Assembly (NCBI GenBank): GCA_036389035.1
Contig: DASVQQ010000008.1
Location: 166,974-230,973, forward strand
Reading direction: 5' to 3'
From: Jatrophihabitans sp.
GTDB lineage: Bacteria > Actinomycetota > Actinomycetes > Mycobacteriales > Jatrophihabitantaceae
Length of the DNA: 64,000 nucleotides
Program-made: the position numbers and the translations under genes
Shown here: positions 25,417 through 34,188 of the stretch, piece after piece
Layout of the letters: each line of letters begins with the position of its first letter
Numbering within the stretch: the first letter of the stretch is position 1
The notes under the pieces: generated by a model
What the model was told of the DNA's origin: nothing
Databases searched by the model: none
The model's input: only the letters and a program-made list of their open reading frames with translations

Positions 25417-26727
25417 GTGCTTCGCCGAGTCGACCTGTCCGCCACCGCCGCCAGCCCCGGCCAGCTCCGCCGGTTGCTGCCGCGGGCAGAAATGGACGTC
25501 AGCTCGGCCCTGGATGCGGTCAGTCCGCTGGTCCGGGCGGTCCGCGAGCGGGGGTACCCCGCCGCCCGCGAGGCCACCGCCCGCTTCGACGGCGTGGACG
25601 TGCCCGAACCCCGGGTGCCGGCCGAGGCGCTGGCCCAGGCCCTGGCCGAGCTGGCCGGCCCGGTCCGCACCGCCCTGGAGGAGTCCATCCGGCGGGTCCG
25701 GATCGTGCACGCCGAGCAGCGCCGGGCCGTCACCGAGGTCGAGGTGGCCCCGGGCGCCACGGTGACCGAGAAGTGGGTCCCGGTGGACCGGGTCGGGCTC
25801 TACGTGCCGGGTGGCATCGCGGTCTACCCGTCCTCGGTGGTGATGAACGTGGTTCCGGCCCAGCTGGCCGGGGTGCCGTCGCTGGCGGTTTGCTCACCAC
25901 CGCAGAAGGAGTTCGGCGGGCTGCCGCATCCGGCGATCCTGGCGGCCTGCGCGCTGCTCGGGGTTGACGAGGTGTACGCCGTCGGCGGCGCCCAGGCGAT
26001 CGCGCTGCTGGCCTACGGCGACCCGGAGCTCGGAATCGAGCCGGTGGACCTGGTGACCGGGCCGGGCAACATCTATGTCGCGGCGGCCAAGCGGCTGCTG
26101 CGCGGGGTGATCGGGATCGACGCCGAGGCCGGCCCCACCGAGATCGCCATCCTGGCCGACCGGACCGCCGACCCGACCCACGTGGCCGCCGACCTGATCA
26201 GCCAGGCCGAGCACGACCCGGCGGCCGCCTCGGTGCTGGTCACCGACTCGAGCGACCTCGCCGACGCGGTGACGGCGCAGGTGGAATGGCAGGTGGCGCT
26301 CACCCGACATGGCGAGCGGGTGCGCACCGCGCTGTCCGGGCCGCAGTCGGCGATCGTGCTGGTGGCCGACCTGGAGCAGGGCCTGGAGGTGGTCAACGCC
26401 TACGCCGCCGAGCACCTGGAGGTGATCACCGCCGACGCGCGCAAGTGGGCCGAGCGGGTCCGGCACGCCGGCTGCGTGTTCGTCGGCGCCCACTCGCCGG
26501 TCTCGCTGGGCGACTACTGCGCCGGGTCCAACCACGTGCTGCCCACCGGCTGCACCGCCCGGCACGCCTCCGGGCTGAGCGTGCAGTCCTTCCTCAGGGG
26601 CCTGCACCTGGTCGAGTACAGCCGCGAGGCGCTGGCCGAAGTCGCCCCGCACGTCCTGGCGCTGGCCGAGGCCGAGGACCTGCCGGCGCACGGCGCGGCG
26701 GTCAGCGCCCGGATGCCGCGGCCATGA
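25417..26727 (+). CDS. hisD: HisD, histidinol dehydrogenase
   Basis: Catalyses the last two steps of histidine synthesis, L-histidinol to L-histidine with two NAD+. 436 residues, normal length. Signature DLISQAEHD near residue 259 includes zinc-ligand and active-site residues; [14 protein letters not shown] and [11 protein letters not shown] are conserved. The GTG has no ribosome site but a TAGACT -10 six nt upstream. First gene of hisDCBH-orf-hisAF; it overlaps hisC by ATGA. Confidence 0.98.
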   Translation: MLRRVDLSATAASPGQLRRLLPRAEMDVSSALDAVSPLVRAVRERGYPAAREATARFDGVDVPEPRVPAEALAQALAELAGPVRTALEESIRRVRIVHAEQRRAVTEVEVAPGATVTEKWVPVDRVGLYVPGGIAVYPSSVVMNVVPAQLAGVPSLAVCSPPQKEFGGLPHPAILAACALLGVDEVYAVGGAQAIALLAYGDPELGIEPVDLVTGPGNIYVAAAKRLLRGVIGIDAEAGPTEIAILADRTADPTHVAADLISQAEHDPAAASVLVTDSSDLADAVTAQVEWQVALTRHGERVRTALSGPQSAIVLVADLEQGLEVVNAYAAEHLEVITADARKWAERVRHAGCVFVGAHSPVSLGDYCAGSNHVLPTGCTARHASGLSVQSFLRGLHLVEYSREALAEVAPHVLALAEAEDLPAHGAAVSARMPRP

Positions 26728-27962
26728 CCGGCATCCCCTCCAGGGTCGCGACGAGCGTTGCGACGAGCGTTGCGACGAGCACGGACGCGGGCTGGCAGCT
26801 GCCGCTGCGCCCGGAGCTGGTCGGCCAGGTCCCCTACGGCGCCCCGCAGCTGGACGTGCCGGTGCGGCTGAACACCAACGAGAACCCCTACCCGCCCTCG
26901 GCCGGTGTCGTCGCCGACATCGCCGCCGCGGTGAGTGCGGCGGCCGCCGGGCTGAACCGGTACCCGGACCGGGAGTGCGCCGAGCTGCGCGCCGCGCTGG
27001 CCGGCTTTCTCGACCGCGAGGCCGGCGTGCGGCTGGGCACGGCTCAGCTCTGGCCGGCCAACGGCTCGAATGAGGTGATGCAGCAACTGCTGCAGGCCTT
27101 CGGCGGGCCCGGCCGCACCGCGCTGTCCTTCGCCCCCACGTACTCGATGTATCCGGAGTACGCCCGCAACACCCACACCGAATGGGTGACCGGGCCGCGG
27201 GCCGCCGACTTCAGCCTGGACCTCGACCAGGCGATCGACCTGATCAACCGGCTGCAACCCTCGGTGGTGCTGCTGGCCTCGCCGAACAACCCGACCGGCA
27301 CCGCGCTGCCGCACTGGCAGCTGCGCGCCGTCCTGGACGCCGCGCCCGGCGTGGTGATCGTCGATGAGGCCTACGCCGAGTTCCGCCGGGCCGGCGTGCC
27401 CAGCGCGGTGGGCCTGCTCGCCGACCACCCGCAGCTGATCGTCACCCGCACGATGAGCAAGGCGTTCGCGCTGGCCGGCGGCCGGCTGGGCTACCTGGCA
27501 GCCTCGGCCGAGGTGGTGGACGCCGTCCGGATCGTCCGGTTGCCCTACCACCTGTCCGCGGTTAGCCAGGCGACCGCGCTGGCCGCGCTGGCGCACAGCG
27601 CCGAGCTGCTGGCCCGGGTCGCCGAGCTGCGCGCCGAACGGGACGCCACGGTGGGCTGGTTGCGTGAGCTGGGACTGCGGGCGGCCGACTCCGACGCCAA
27701 CTTCGTGCTCTTCGGCGCTTTCGCCGACCGGCACGCGGTGTGGCAGGGTCTGCTCGATCGGGGGGTGCTGATCCGCGAGACCGGGCCGGACGGCTGGCTC
27801 CGGGTCTCGATCGGCGACCAGGAGCAGATGCGGGCCTTCCGCGCCGCCCTGCAGGATCTGTCCGGCCAGCCAGCGATGCGGCAGCTGACCGATTCCGGCG
27901 GGGCAGGATTGAGCGTGGCCGGTTCCAGCGGAACCGGATCGACAGAGGAGGACAGCGGATGA
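26724..27962 (+). CDS. hisC: HisC, histidinol-phosphate aminotransferase
   Basis: PLP aminotransferase, class II, making histidinol phosphate from imidazole-acetol phosphate. 412 residues from ATG 26724 (overlaps hisD stop). [20 protein letters not shown] and the PLP lysine in [15 protein letters not shown] (about residue 244) are present. Two oddities are an N-terminal VATS triplication from 12-bp repeats (26745-26780) and a roughly 30-residue Gly/Ser-rich C-terminal tail. The stop overlaps hisB. Confidence 0.96.
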   Translation: MTGIPSRVATSVATSVATSTDAGWQLPLRPELVGQVPYGAPQLDVPVRLNTNENPYPPSAGVVADIAAAVSAAAAGLNRYPDRECAELRAALAGFLDREAGVRLGTAQLWPANGSNEVMQQLLQAFGGPGRTALSFAPTYSMYPEYARNTHTEWVTGPRAADFSLDLDQAIDLINRLQPSVVLLASPNNPTGTALPHWQLRAVLDAAPGVVIVDEAYAEFRRAGVPSAVGLLADHPQLIVTRTMSKAFALAGGRLGYLAASAEVVDAVRIVRLPYHLSAVSQATALAALAHSAELLARVAELRAERDATVGWLRELGLRAADSDANFVLFGAFADRHAVWQGLLDRGVLIRETGPDGWLRVSIGDQEQMRAFRAALQDLSGQPAMRQLTDSGGAGLSVAGSSGTGSTEEDSG

Positions 27963-28561
27963 GCCGCACCGGACGCATCGAGCGCAGCACCACCGAGACC
28001 AAGGTGCTGGTCGAGATCGACCTCGACGGATCAGGCCGCGCCGACATCAGCACCGGGGTGGGGTTCTTCGACCACATGCTGGGCTCGTTCGCCAAGCACG
28101 GCCTGTTCGACCTGACCGCCCACGTCGAGGGCGACCTGCACATCGACTCCCATCACAGCGTCGAGGACGCCGCCATCGCGCTCGGCCAGGCCTTCACCGA
28201 GGCGGCCGGGGACAAGGCGGGCACCCGGCGCTTCGGCGACGCCACGATCCCGATGGACGAGGTGCTGGTGTCGGCGGCGGTCGACCTGTCCGGGCGGCCC
28301 TACCTGGTGCACCACGAGCCCGACGGCGCGCCGGCCTACCTGCTCGGCCGCGACACCGCCTACGCCACCACCCTGACCCGGCACGTCTTCGAGTCCTTCA
28401 CCTACCACGCCCGGGTGGCGCTGCACGTCACCGTGCACTCCGGCCGGGACTGGCACCACATCATCGAGGCGCAGTACAAGGCGGTGGCCCGGGCGCTGCG
28501 CGCGGCGGTGGAGCTCGACCCGCGCCAGTCCGGCGTGCCCTCGACCAAGGGCGTGCTGTAG
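27959..28561 (+). CDS. hisB: HisB, imidazoleglycerol-phosphate dehydratase
   Basis: Manganese-dependent dehydratase, monofunctional form (200 residues, no phosphatase domain). The metal-binding repeats are visible as [27 protein letters not shown], and [15 protein letters not shown]. Start ATG 27959 overlaps the hisC stop; AGAGGAGGA a few bases upstream is a good ribosome site. Confidence 0.98.
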   Translation: MSRTGRIERSTTETKVLVEIDLDGSGRADISTGVGFFDHMLGSFAKHGLFDLTAHVEGDLHIDSHHSVEDAAIALGQAFTEAAGDKAGTRRFGDATIPMDEVLVSAAVDLSGRPYLVHHEPDGAPAYLLGRDTAYATTLTRHVFESFTYHARVALHVTVHSGRDWHHIIEAQYKAVARALRAAVELDPRQSGVPSTKGVL

Positions 28562-28574
28562 CGGTGGGCTGCGG

Positions 28575-29234
28575 ATGAGCAAGGTGATCGTGCTCGACTA
28601 CGGCTCGGGCAACGTCCGCTCGGCGGTGCGCGCGCTGGAGCGGGTCGGCGCAGAGGTCGAGCTCAGCGCCGACCCGCAGGCCGCCGTCGAGGCCGACGGC
28701 CTGGTGGTGCCGGGCGTCGGAGCGTTCGCGGCCTGCATGGCGGGCCTGCGCGAGGTGCAGGCCGGCCGGATCCTCACCGAACGGGTGCGGGCCGGCCGTC
28801 CGGTGCTCGGCATCTGCGTCGGCATGCAGGTGCTGTTCACGGCCGGCGTCGAGCACGGGGTCCAGACGCCGGGCCTGGGCGTGCTGCCCGGCCGGGTCGA
28901 GCGGCTCAACGCCCCGGTGATCCCGCACATGGGCTGGAACACGGTGCGCCCGCCGGCCGGCTCGGTGCTGTTCGACGGCGTCGAGCCCGGCACCCGGTTC
29001 TACTTCGTGCACTCCTACGCGGTCCACCCCAGCCCCGAGCACCCCAGCCCCGAGCACCCCAGCCCCGAGCGCCCCGCGATCGAGCAGGCCGGTTACGCGG
29101 CCACCCTGGCCGAGCACGGCGAGGACTTCGTCGCGGCGGTGGAGGCCGGGCCGGTGTCGGCCACCCAGTTCCACCCGGAGAAGTCCGGGGACGCCGGGGC
29201 GCAGCTGCTGGCCAACTGGCTGGGCACCCTGTGA
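28575..29234 (+). CDS. hisH: HisH, glutamine amidotransferase subunit of IGP synthase
   Basis: Class I glutaminase that feeds ammonia to HisF. 219 residues. Nucleophile Cys near residue 80 in GICVGMQ; His and Glu in FHPEKS near residue 200. A tandem insertion HPSPEHPSPEHPSPERP, from three 15-bp units (29025-29069), sits after the conserved FYFVHSYAV, in what should be a surface loop. Start ATG 28575 is 13 nt after hisB. Confidence 0.97.
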   Translation: MSKVIVLDYGSGNVRSAVRALERVGAEVELSADPQAAVEADGLVVPGVGAFAACMAGLREVQAGRILTERVRAGRPVLGICVGMQVLFTAGVEHGVQTPGLGVLPGRVERLNAPVIPHMGWNTVRPPAGSVLFDGVEPGTRFYFVHSYAVHPSPEHPSPEHPSPERPAIEQAGYAATLAEHGEDFVAAVEAGPVSATQFHPEKSGDAGAQLLANWLGTL

Positions 29235-29291
29235 CGCCGGCTGCTCGGCCCGGCCGGGCAGCAGCCGGGCGATCATGAGCGAGTCGCGAGC

Positions 29292-29645
29292 ATGAGCAAG
29301 CAACGAGCACAGCGGCGCGCCGAACGGCTGGCCGCCACCGAGCAGCGGCTGGAGCTGCAGCGGCAACGGCTGGCCGCCGAGGCCGACCGGCGCCAGCGGC
29401 GGGCCCGGTGGCAGCGGGCCTGGCAGGCTGTGCCCGGCAGGCGTCCCGGCGGCCGGAACCCGGTCAGCAGGCTCGGCGTCCGCCGCAAGGAACGGCGCGC
29501 CGTCATCGCCTCGGCGCTGCTGGTGGCGGTGGTGCTGACCTACCTGATGAGCCGCTCGGTCGTCATGGTGATCGGCGTGCTGCTGGTCTCGGTGATCGTC
29601 ATCCCGGCGCTGGCGGTGGCCTTCGGAGATCGGAGCAGGAGATGA
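29292..29645 (+). CDS. Small basic membrane protein between hisH and hisA
   Basis: 117 residues. The N-terminal half is strongly basic and likely helical ([20 protein letters not shown]); the C-terminal half has two membrane helices (about 70-85 and 90-109). No known domain. A gene of this type is often found between hisH and hisA in actinobacteria. It overlaps hisA by ATGA, so it belongs to the his operon. Function unknown. Confidence 0.75.
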   Translation: MSKQRAQRRAERLAATEQRLELQRQRLAAEADRRQRRARWQRAWQAVPGRRPGGRNPVSRLGVRRKERRAVIASALLVAVVLTYLMSRSVVMVIGVLLVSVIVIPALAVAFGDRSRR

Positions 29646-30382
29646 ACACCGCGATCGCGCCGCTGGTCCTGCTGCCGGCCGTCGATGTCGCCGGCGGCGT
29701 CGCGGTCCGGCTGGTGCAGGGCGAGGCCGGCACCGAGACCTCCTACGGCAGCCCCCTGGAGGCGGCGCTGGCCTGGCAGTCAGACGGTGCCGAGTGGGTG
29801 CACCTGGTGGATCTGGACGCGGCGTTCGGGCGGGGCAGCAACCGCGAGCTGCTGGCCGAGGTGACCGGGCAACTCGACATCGCCGTGGAGCTGTCCGGCG
29901 GGATCCGGGACGACGAGTCGCTGGCGGCGGCGCTGGCCACCGGCTGCGCCCGGGTCAACCTGGGCACCGCGGCCCTGGAGTCCCCGGACTGGGTGCGCTC
30001 GGCGATCGCCCGGCACGGCGACCGGATCGCGGTCGGCCTCGACGTCCGCGGCACGACGCTGGCCGCCCGGGGCTGGACGGAGCAGGGCGGTGACCTCTAC
30101 GAGGCGATCGAGCGCCTGGACGCCGACGGCTGCGCCCGTTACGTGGTGACCGACGTGCACCGCGACGGCACCCTGACCGGGCCGAACCTGGACCTGCTGC
30201 GCTCGGTGTGCGCCGTCACCGACCGGCCGGTGGTGGCCTCCGGCGGGGTGTCCTCGCTGGCCGATCTGGCTCAGCTGGCCGGGCTGCGCGGCCTCGGCGT
30301 CGAGGGCGCCATCATCGGCAAGGCGCTCTACGCCGGCGCCTTCACCCTGCGCCAGGCGCTGGCCACGGTGGCTGGGGTCTGA
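29642..30382 (+). CDS. priA: HisA / PriA phosphoribosyl isomerase
   Basis: TIM-barrel isomerase of the ProFAR step. In actinobacteria the enzyme (PriA) usually also performs the TrpF step of tryptophan synthesis; no trpF is seen in this window, which fits. 246 residues. Motifs [15 protein letters not shown] with the first catalytic Asp, ELSGGIRDD, and [16 protein letters not shown] with the second Asp region are present. ATG 29642 has AGGAG before it and overlaps the previous stop. Confidence 0.95.
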   Translation: MNTAIAPLVLLPAVDVAGGVAVRLVQGEAGTETSYGSPLEAALAWQSDGAEWVHLVDLDAAFGRGSNRELLAEVTGQLDIAVELSGGIRDDESLAAALATGCARVNLGTAALESPDWVRSAIARHGDRIAVGLDVRGTTLAARGWTEQGGDLYEAIERLDADGCARYVVTDVHRDGTLTGPNLDLLRSVCAVTDRPVVASGGVSSLADLAQLAGLRGLGVEGAIIGKALYAGAFTLRQALATVAGV

Positions 30383-30384
30383 GC

Positions 30385-31176
30385 GTGCCGGTCGCGGTCC
30401 GAGTCATCCCCTGCCTGGACGTCGCGGACGGCCGGGTGGTCAAGGGCGTCAACTTCACCGGCCTGCGCGACGCCGGCGATCCGGTGGAGCTGGCCCGCCG
30501 CTATGACGCCGAGGGCGCCGACGAGCTGACCTTTCTCGACATCACGGCGTCCTCGGCCGGCCGCCGGACCACCCTGGCGGTGGTGTCGCGGACCGCGGAG
30601 CAGGTCTTCATCCCGCTGACCGTGGGCGGCGGGGTGCGCTCGGCGGCCGACGTGGACGCGCTGCTGCGGGCCGGCGCCGACAAGGTCGGGGTGAACACCG
30701 CCGCGATCGCCCGTCCGGAGCTGCTGGCCGAGATCGCCGACCGGTTCGGCCGGCAGGTGCTGGTGCTGTCCGTCGACGCCCGCAGGACGCCGGCCGGCGC
30801 CGCGGCGACCGAGTCCGGCTTCGAGGTGACCACCCACGGCGGCCGGCGCGGCACCGGCATCGACGCGCTGTGGTGGGCGGCCCGGGCCGCCGAGCTGGGC
30901 GCGGGGGAGATCCTGCTGAACTCGATGGACGCCGACGGCACCCGCAACGGCTTCGACCTGGAGCTGATCGCCGGGGTCCGGGCGGTGGTGTCGGTGCCGG
31001 TGATCGCCAGCGGCGGCGCCGGCGCGGTCCGGCACTTTCCGCCGGCGGTGGCGGCCGGCGCCGACGCGGTGCTGGCGGCCAGCGTGTTCCACTACCAGCA
31101 GGTCAGCATCGGCGAGGTCAAGAGCTGCCTGGCGGCCGCCGGCGTCCCGGTCCGGTTGGCTCCGGCCGTTCGCTGA
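30385..31176 (+). CDS. hisF: HisF, cyclase subunit of IGP synthase
   Basis: TIM-barrel synthase that uses ammonia from HisH to form IGP and AICAR. 263 residues from GTG 30385, two nt after hisA. Catalytic Asp residues are in [14 protein letters not shown] (Asp11) and [22 protein letters not shown] and [11 protein letters not shown] bind phosphate. Last gene of the contiguous his block; hisI lies 4.6 kb downstream. Confidence 0.98.
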   Translation: MPVAVRVIPCLDVADGRVVKGVNFTGLRDAGDPVELARRYDAEGADELTFLDITASSAGRRTTLAVVSRTAEQVFIPLTVGGGVRSAADVDALLRAGADKVGVNTAAIARPELLAEIADRFGRQVLVLSVDARRTPAGAAATESGFEVTTHGGRRGTGIDALWWAARAAELGAGEILLNSMDADGTRNGFDLELIAGVRAVVSVPVIASGGAGAVRHFPPAVAAGADAVLAASVFHYQQVSIGEVKSCLAAAGVPVRLAPAVR

Positions 31177-31192
31177 GGCCGTCTGCGGGCGG

Positions 31193-31198
31193 TACCGT
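31193..31198 (+). promoter_or_regulatory. Possible promoter -10 (TACCGT) of metallopeptidase gene
   Basis: TACCGT at 31193-31198 fits TANNNT. A start near 31205 would give a leader of about 64 nt before GTG 31269. Confidence 0.4.
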
Positions 31199-31268
31199 GA
31201 CATTTGTTGCCCGCGTCGTCGGGCGCCGCCGGCCAGCACAGCCCAGCGGCCTTCAGCTGGGACCTGTC

Positions 31269-32735
31269 GTGACCTTCAACCTTCGCCTGGCCCTGTCGGC
31301 AGCGCTGTTGCCCGTCAGCCTGCTGCTGTCGGCCTGCGACCCCTCGCTGCCCCGGTCGAACAACAACGATTCGGGCTCGCAGTCCGAACAGCGCAACGCC
31401 TCGGTCCGGATCGTCAACGACGGGCGCACCGAATTCGACCAGGTGGTCAAGAACTCCATCGCCGACCTGCAGGAGTTCTGGCGCGCCAACTACCCCAAGG
31501 CCTCCGGCGGCCGGGCCTACCCCGAGCTGCGCGGCGGGATCTACTCGGTCGACGGCAAGAAGGTCCCCGCCGCGGCCAAGCGCAACGCCTGCCTGCGCGA
31601 GGACCCGAGCGGCGCGGAGAACAACGCCTTCTACTGCCCCGCCGACGACTCGGTGGTCTTTGACCGCAACCCCGAGAACCTGGTCGGCCAGCTGGGCCAG
31701 AAGTACGGCAAGTTCATGATCACCGCGGTGGTCGCGCACGAGTGGGGTCACGCCATGCAGCAGCGGCTGGGCGTCTTCGAGGCCGGCCCTGACGGCGAGC
31801 GGCCACCCACCATCTTCACCGAGACCCAGGCAGACTGCGCGGCCGGGGCGTTCATCCGCACCGCCCAGGACGGCCAGACCGAGCATGTCGCGGTCACCCA
31901 GGAAGAGCTGGAGGAGATGCTGCTGGGCTACCTGCAGGTGCGTGACCCGCCGCCGGTGACCTACGAGCAGATCTCGCACGGCAACGGCTTCGACCGGCTG
32001 TCGGCGATGGCCGACGGGATTGCCAACGGCGTGGAGTACTGCTTCGGCAGGGAGTTCCAGCAGCGGGAGTTCACCGAACGCCCGTTCACCTCCGACGCCG
32101 ATTACCAGCAGCGCGGCAACCTGCCGTACGAGCAGGTCATCGACCCGACCCCGGACTCACCCGACCAGTCGACCCTGCAGAACGAGCTGAACAGCTTCTG
32201 GAGCAAGGCGGCGGAGTCGGTGGACAAGTCCTGGAAGGACGTCGAGCTCCGCGAGACCGGCAGTCCGGACTGCCCGGACGTGCAGGAGGCCAGCGAGTTC
32301 GACTACTGCCCGGCCGGTGACTACGTCTACTTCACCGACGAGTTCGCCCGGCAGGCCTACAACAGCCTGCCGGACAAGCGGGTGGACCGGTCCACCGGCG
32401 AGCTGACCCTGATCGACGACGCGCCGGCGGACTACGCCCTCGGGATGCTGTTCGTCTACGGCTGGAGCATGGGGGTGCGCGACCAGCTGTTCGCCCGCCC
32501 GATCGATGACCGGGACGCCATGCTGGACGCCAGCTGCTACAGCGGGGCCTTCACCGCCTCGATCAACGACGGGGAGCAGGGTTTCCAGCTGTCACCGCCG
32601 GACATGGACGAGGCCACCTCGGCGGTGATCAAGCTGGTGCCCTCGGACAAGGCCTACGGCGCGCACGAGACCACGGCGCTGCAGCGCATCCAGCGCTTCA
32701 CCGAGGGCTACTTCGGCGGGTTGCCCGCCTGCTGA
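31269..32735 (+). CDS. Lipoprotein neutral zinc metallopeptidase (YpfJ-like)
   Basis: 488 residues from GTG 31269, giving a typical lipoprotein signal with lipobox LLSAC (Cys about 23); GTG 31197 is a longer alternative. The zinc site is AHEWGHAMQQR (about residue 156) with the third ligand probably in TETQADCAAGAF, the layout of the PF04228-type neutral zinc metallopeptidases. A second segment (about residues 300-480, with DYCPAGDYVYFTDEFA) resembles the first half without HExxH, suggesting an internal duplication. Secreted and membrane-tethered; substrate unknown. Confidence 0.85.
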   Translation: MTFNLRLALSAALLPVSLLLSACDPSLPRSNNNDSGSQSEQRNASVRIVNDGRTEFDQVVKNSIADLQEFWRANYPKASGGRAYPELRGGIYSVDGKKVPAAAKRNACLREDPSGAENNAFYCPADDSVVFDRNPENLVGQLGQKYGKFMITAVVAHEWGHAMQQRLGVFEAGPDGERPPTIFTETQADCAAGAFIRTAQDGQTEHVAVTQEELEEMLLGYLQVRDPPPVTYEQISHGNGFDRLSAMADGIANGVEYCFGREFQQREFTERPFTSDADYQQRGNLPYEQVIDPTPDSPDQSTLQNELNSFWSKAAESVDKSWKDVELRETGSPDCPDVQEASEFDYCPAGDYVYFTDEFARQAYNSLPDKRVDRSTGELTLIDDAPADYALGMLFVYGWSMGVRDQLFARPIDDRDAMLDASCYSGAFTASINDGEQGFQLSPPDMDEATSAVIKLVPSDKAYGAHETTALQRIQRFTEGYFGGLPAC

Positions 32736-32839
32736 GCCCACCGTCCCGGCGCGCCGCGGTTGCACCGGAGCGGGGTTGGCCCCACCCTAGGTTCACACCG
32801 GCGGGCGCCGGCCCGGCGGCGGAGGAGGAGTGAGCGGCG

Positions 32840-33331
32840 ATGAACGAGACCCGCACGCCGCCCACCGTGATCGCCGCGGTGGCGGCCGGCACGGTGGTGG
32901 TGCCGTTCCTGATCGTGTACTCGTTCCTGTTCATCGTCCGGGGCGGCTTCGTCCAGGTCGACCAGCCCGACATCACCGGCAGCCGGACCGGTGAGCTGAT
33001 CGCCGGCCTGATCGCGTTCGGCTTCTTGATCTTCGTGCTGTGGGGGATGGGCCGGCTGCTCAACGGCTGGGATCGCTGGGTGTTCCTGGCCGGCCAGCTG
33101 CTGACGTTCGGCGTCGCGTTGAAACTGCTGCTGGACTCGGCCTCCGGCGAGCCGCAGGTGCCTGCGGTGGTGATGGTCGCGGCGCTGCTGGCGATGGTGC
33201 TGGCCTGCCTGTCGCCGTCCTGGCGGTGGGTGGCGACCGAGGGCGGCCAGCGGGTCACCGAGGCGCCCGCCGACCGTCCGGCGGCCTCGGAAGGCGGCCA
33301 GGCATGGGGCGGGCAGTCGGTCGGGCACTGA
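32840..33331 (+). CDS. Four-helix membrane protein, unknown
   Basis: 163 residues with four predicted membrane helices (about 10-33, 50-70, 78-95, 108-125) and a polar C-terminus. GAGGAGGAG upstream of the ATG is a strong ribosome site. No recognised family. It precedes the two-component genes but is separated by a 16-bp tandem repeat region. Confidence 0.7.
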   Translation: MNETRTPPTVIAAVAAGTVVVPFLIVYSFLFIVRGGFVQVDQPDITGSRTGELIAGLIAFGFLIFVLWGMGRLLNGWDRWVFLAGQLLTFGVALKLLLDSASGEPQVPAVVMVAALLAMVLACLSPSWRWVATEGGQRVTEAPADRPAASEGGQAWGGQSVGH

Positions 33332-33334
33332 GAT

Positions 33335-33380
33335 CGACCTTCCCAGGGTTCGACCTTCCCAGGGTTCACGTCCCAGGGCT
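33335..33380. repeat. 16-bp tandem repeats upstream of response regulator
   Basis: CGACCTTCCCAGGGTT occurs at 33335-33350 and 33351-33366, with a partial third ending TCCCAGGGCT. It lies 65-110 nt before the response regulator start. A binding-site role is inference. Confidence 0.7.
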
Positions 33381-33444
33381 GGCGCACAGCCGGTTCACAG
33401 TGAAAGCTAAGGGGGTGCCTACCCGGACGCGGGACCCTCAGCTC

Positions 33445-34188
33445 ATGTCCAGTTCTGTCTCCACAGTCTCAGGCCAGTCCGCCCGCCAGCCCGCCCCGCG
33501 CGCCAAGCGCCGGGTGCTGGTCGTCGATGACGAGGAGAACGTGGTGCACCTGGTCGCCTCCGCGCTGCGCTTCGACGGCTACGAGGCGGTGACGGCCGAC
33601 AACGGCCATTCCGCGCTGGCCGCGGTCGCCGAGTACGACCCCGACCTGGTGGTGCTCGATGTGATGATGCCCGGCCTGGACGGTCACGCCGTGCTGCAGC
33701 ACCTGCGCTCGGCGGGCTCCGTGGTGCCGGTGATCTTCCTGACCGCCCGCGACGCCGCCAACGACCGGGTGGCCGGGCTGCGCTCGGGTGCCGATGACTA
33801 CGTGGTGAAGCCGTTCAGCGTCGAGGAGCTGCTGGCCCGGGTCAACGCCGTGCTGCGCCGCACCCAGGCCGAGCAGGACCGCGACGGGGTGCTCAGGGTC
33901 GCCGACCTGGAGCTGGATGAGAACAGCCACGAGGTGACCAGGGCCGGCGAAGAGGTGCACCTGACCGCCACCGAGTTCGAGCTGCTGCGCTACCTGATGC
34001 GCAACGAGCGGGTGGTGCTGTCCAAGGCCCAGATCCTGGACCGGGTGTGGAAGTACGACTTCCAGGGCCAGTCCAACATCGTCGAGCTCTACATCGGCTA
34101 CCTGCGCAAGAAGATCGACCACATCGAGCCCAAGCTGATCCACACCGTCCGGGGCGCCGGCTACGTGGTCAAGGCGCCGCGGGGGTGA
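33445..34188 (+). CDS. OmpR/PhoB-family response regulator
   Basis: 247 residues from ATG 33445. The receiver domain has VVDDEEN, the phospho-acceptor Asp72 in VVLDVMMPG and Lys in VVKPFS; the C-terminal winged helix has TATEFELLRYLMRN and the typical ending TVRGAGYVV. A 20-residue polar N-terminal leader is longer than usual. It overlaps the kinase gene by GTGA. The controlled genes are not evident; resemblance to the TrcR/PrrA-type regulators is general only. Confidence 0.93.
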   Translation: MSSSVSTVSGQSARQPAPRAKRRVLVVDDEENVVHLVASALRFDGYEAVTADNGHSALAAVAEYDPDLVVLDVMMPGLDGHAVLQHLRSAGSVVPVIFLTARDAANDRVAGLRSGADDYVVKPFSVEELLARVNAVLRRTQAEQDRDGVLRVADLELDENSHEVTRAGEEVHLTATEFELLRYLMRNERVVLSKAQILDRVWKYDFQGQSNIVELYIGYLRKKIDHIEPKLIHTVRGAGYVVKAPRG

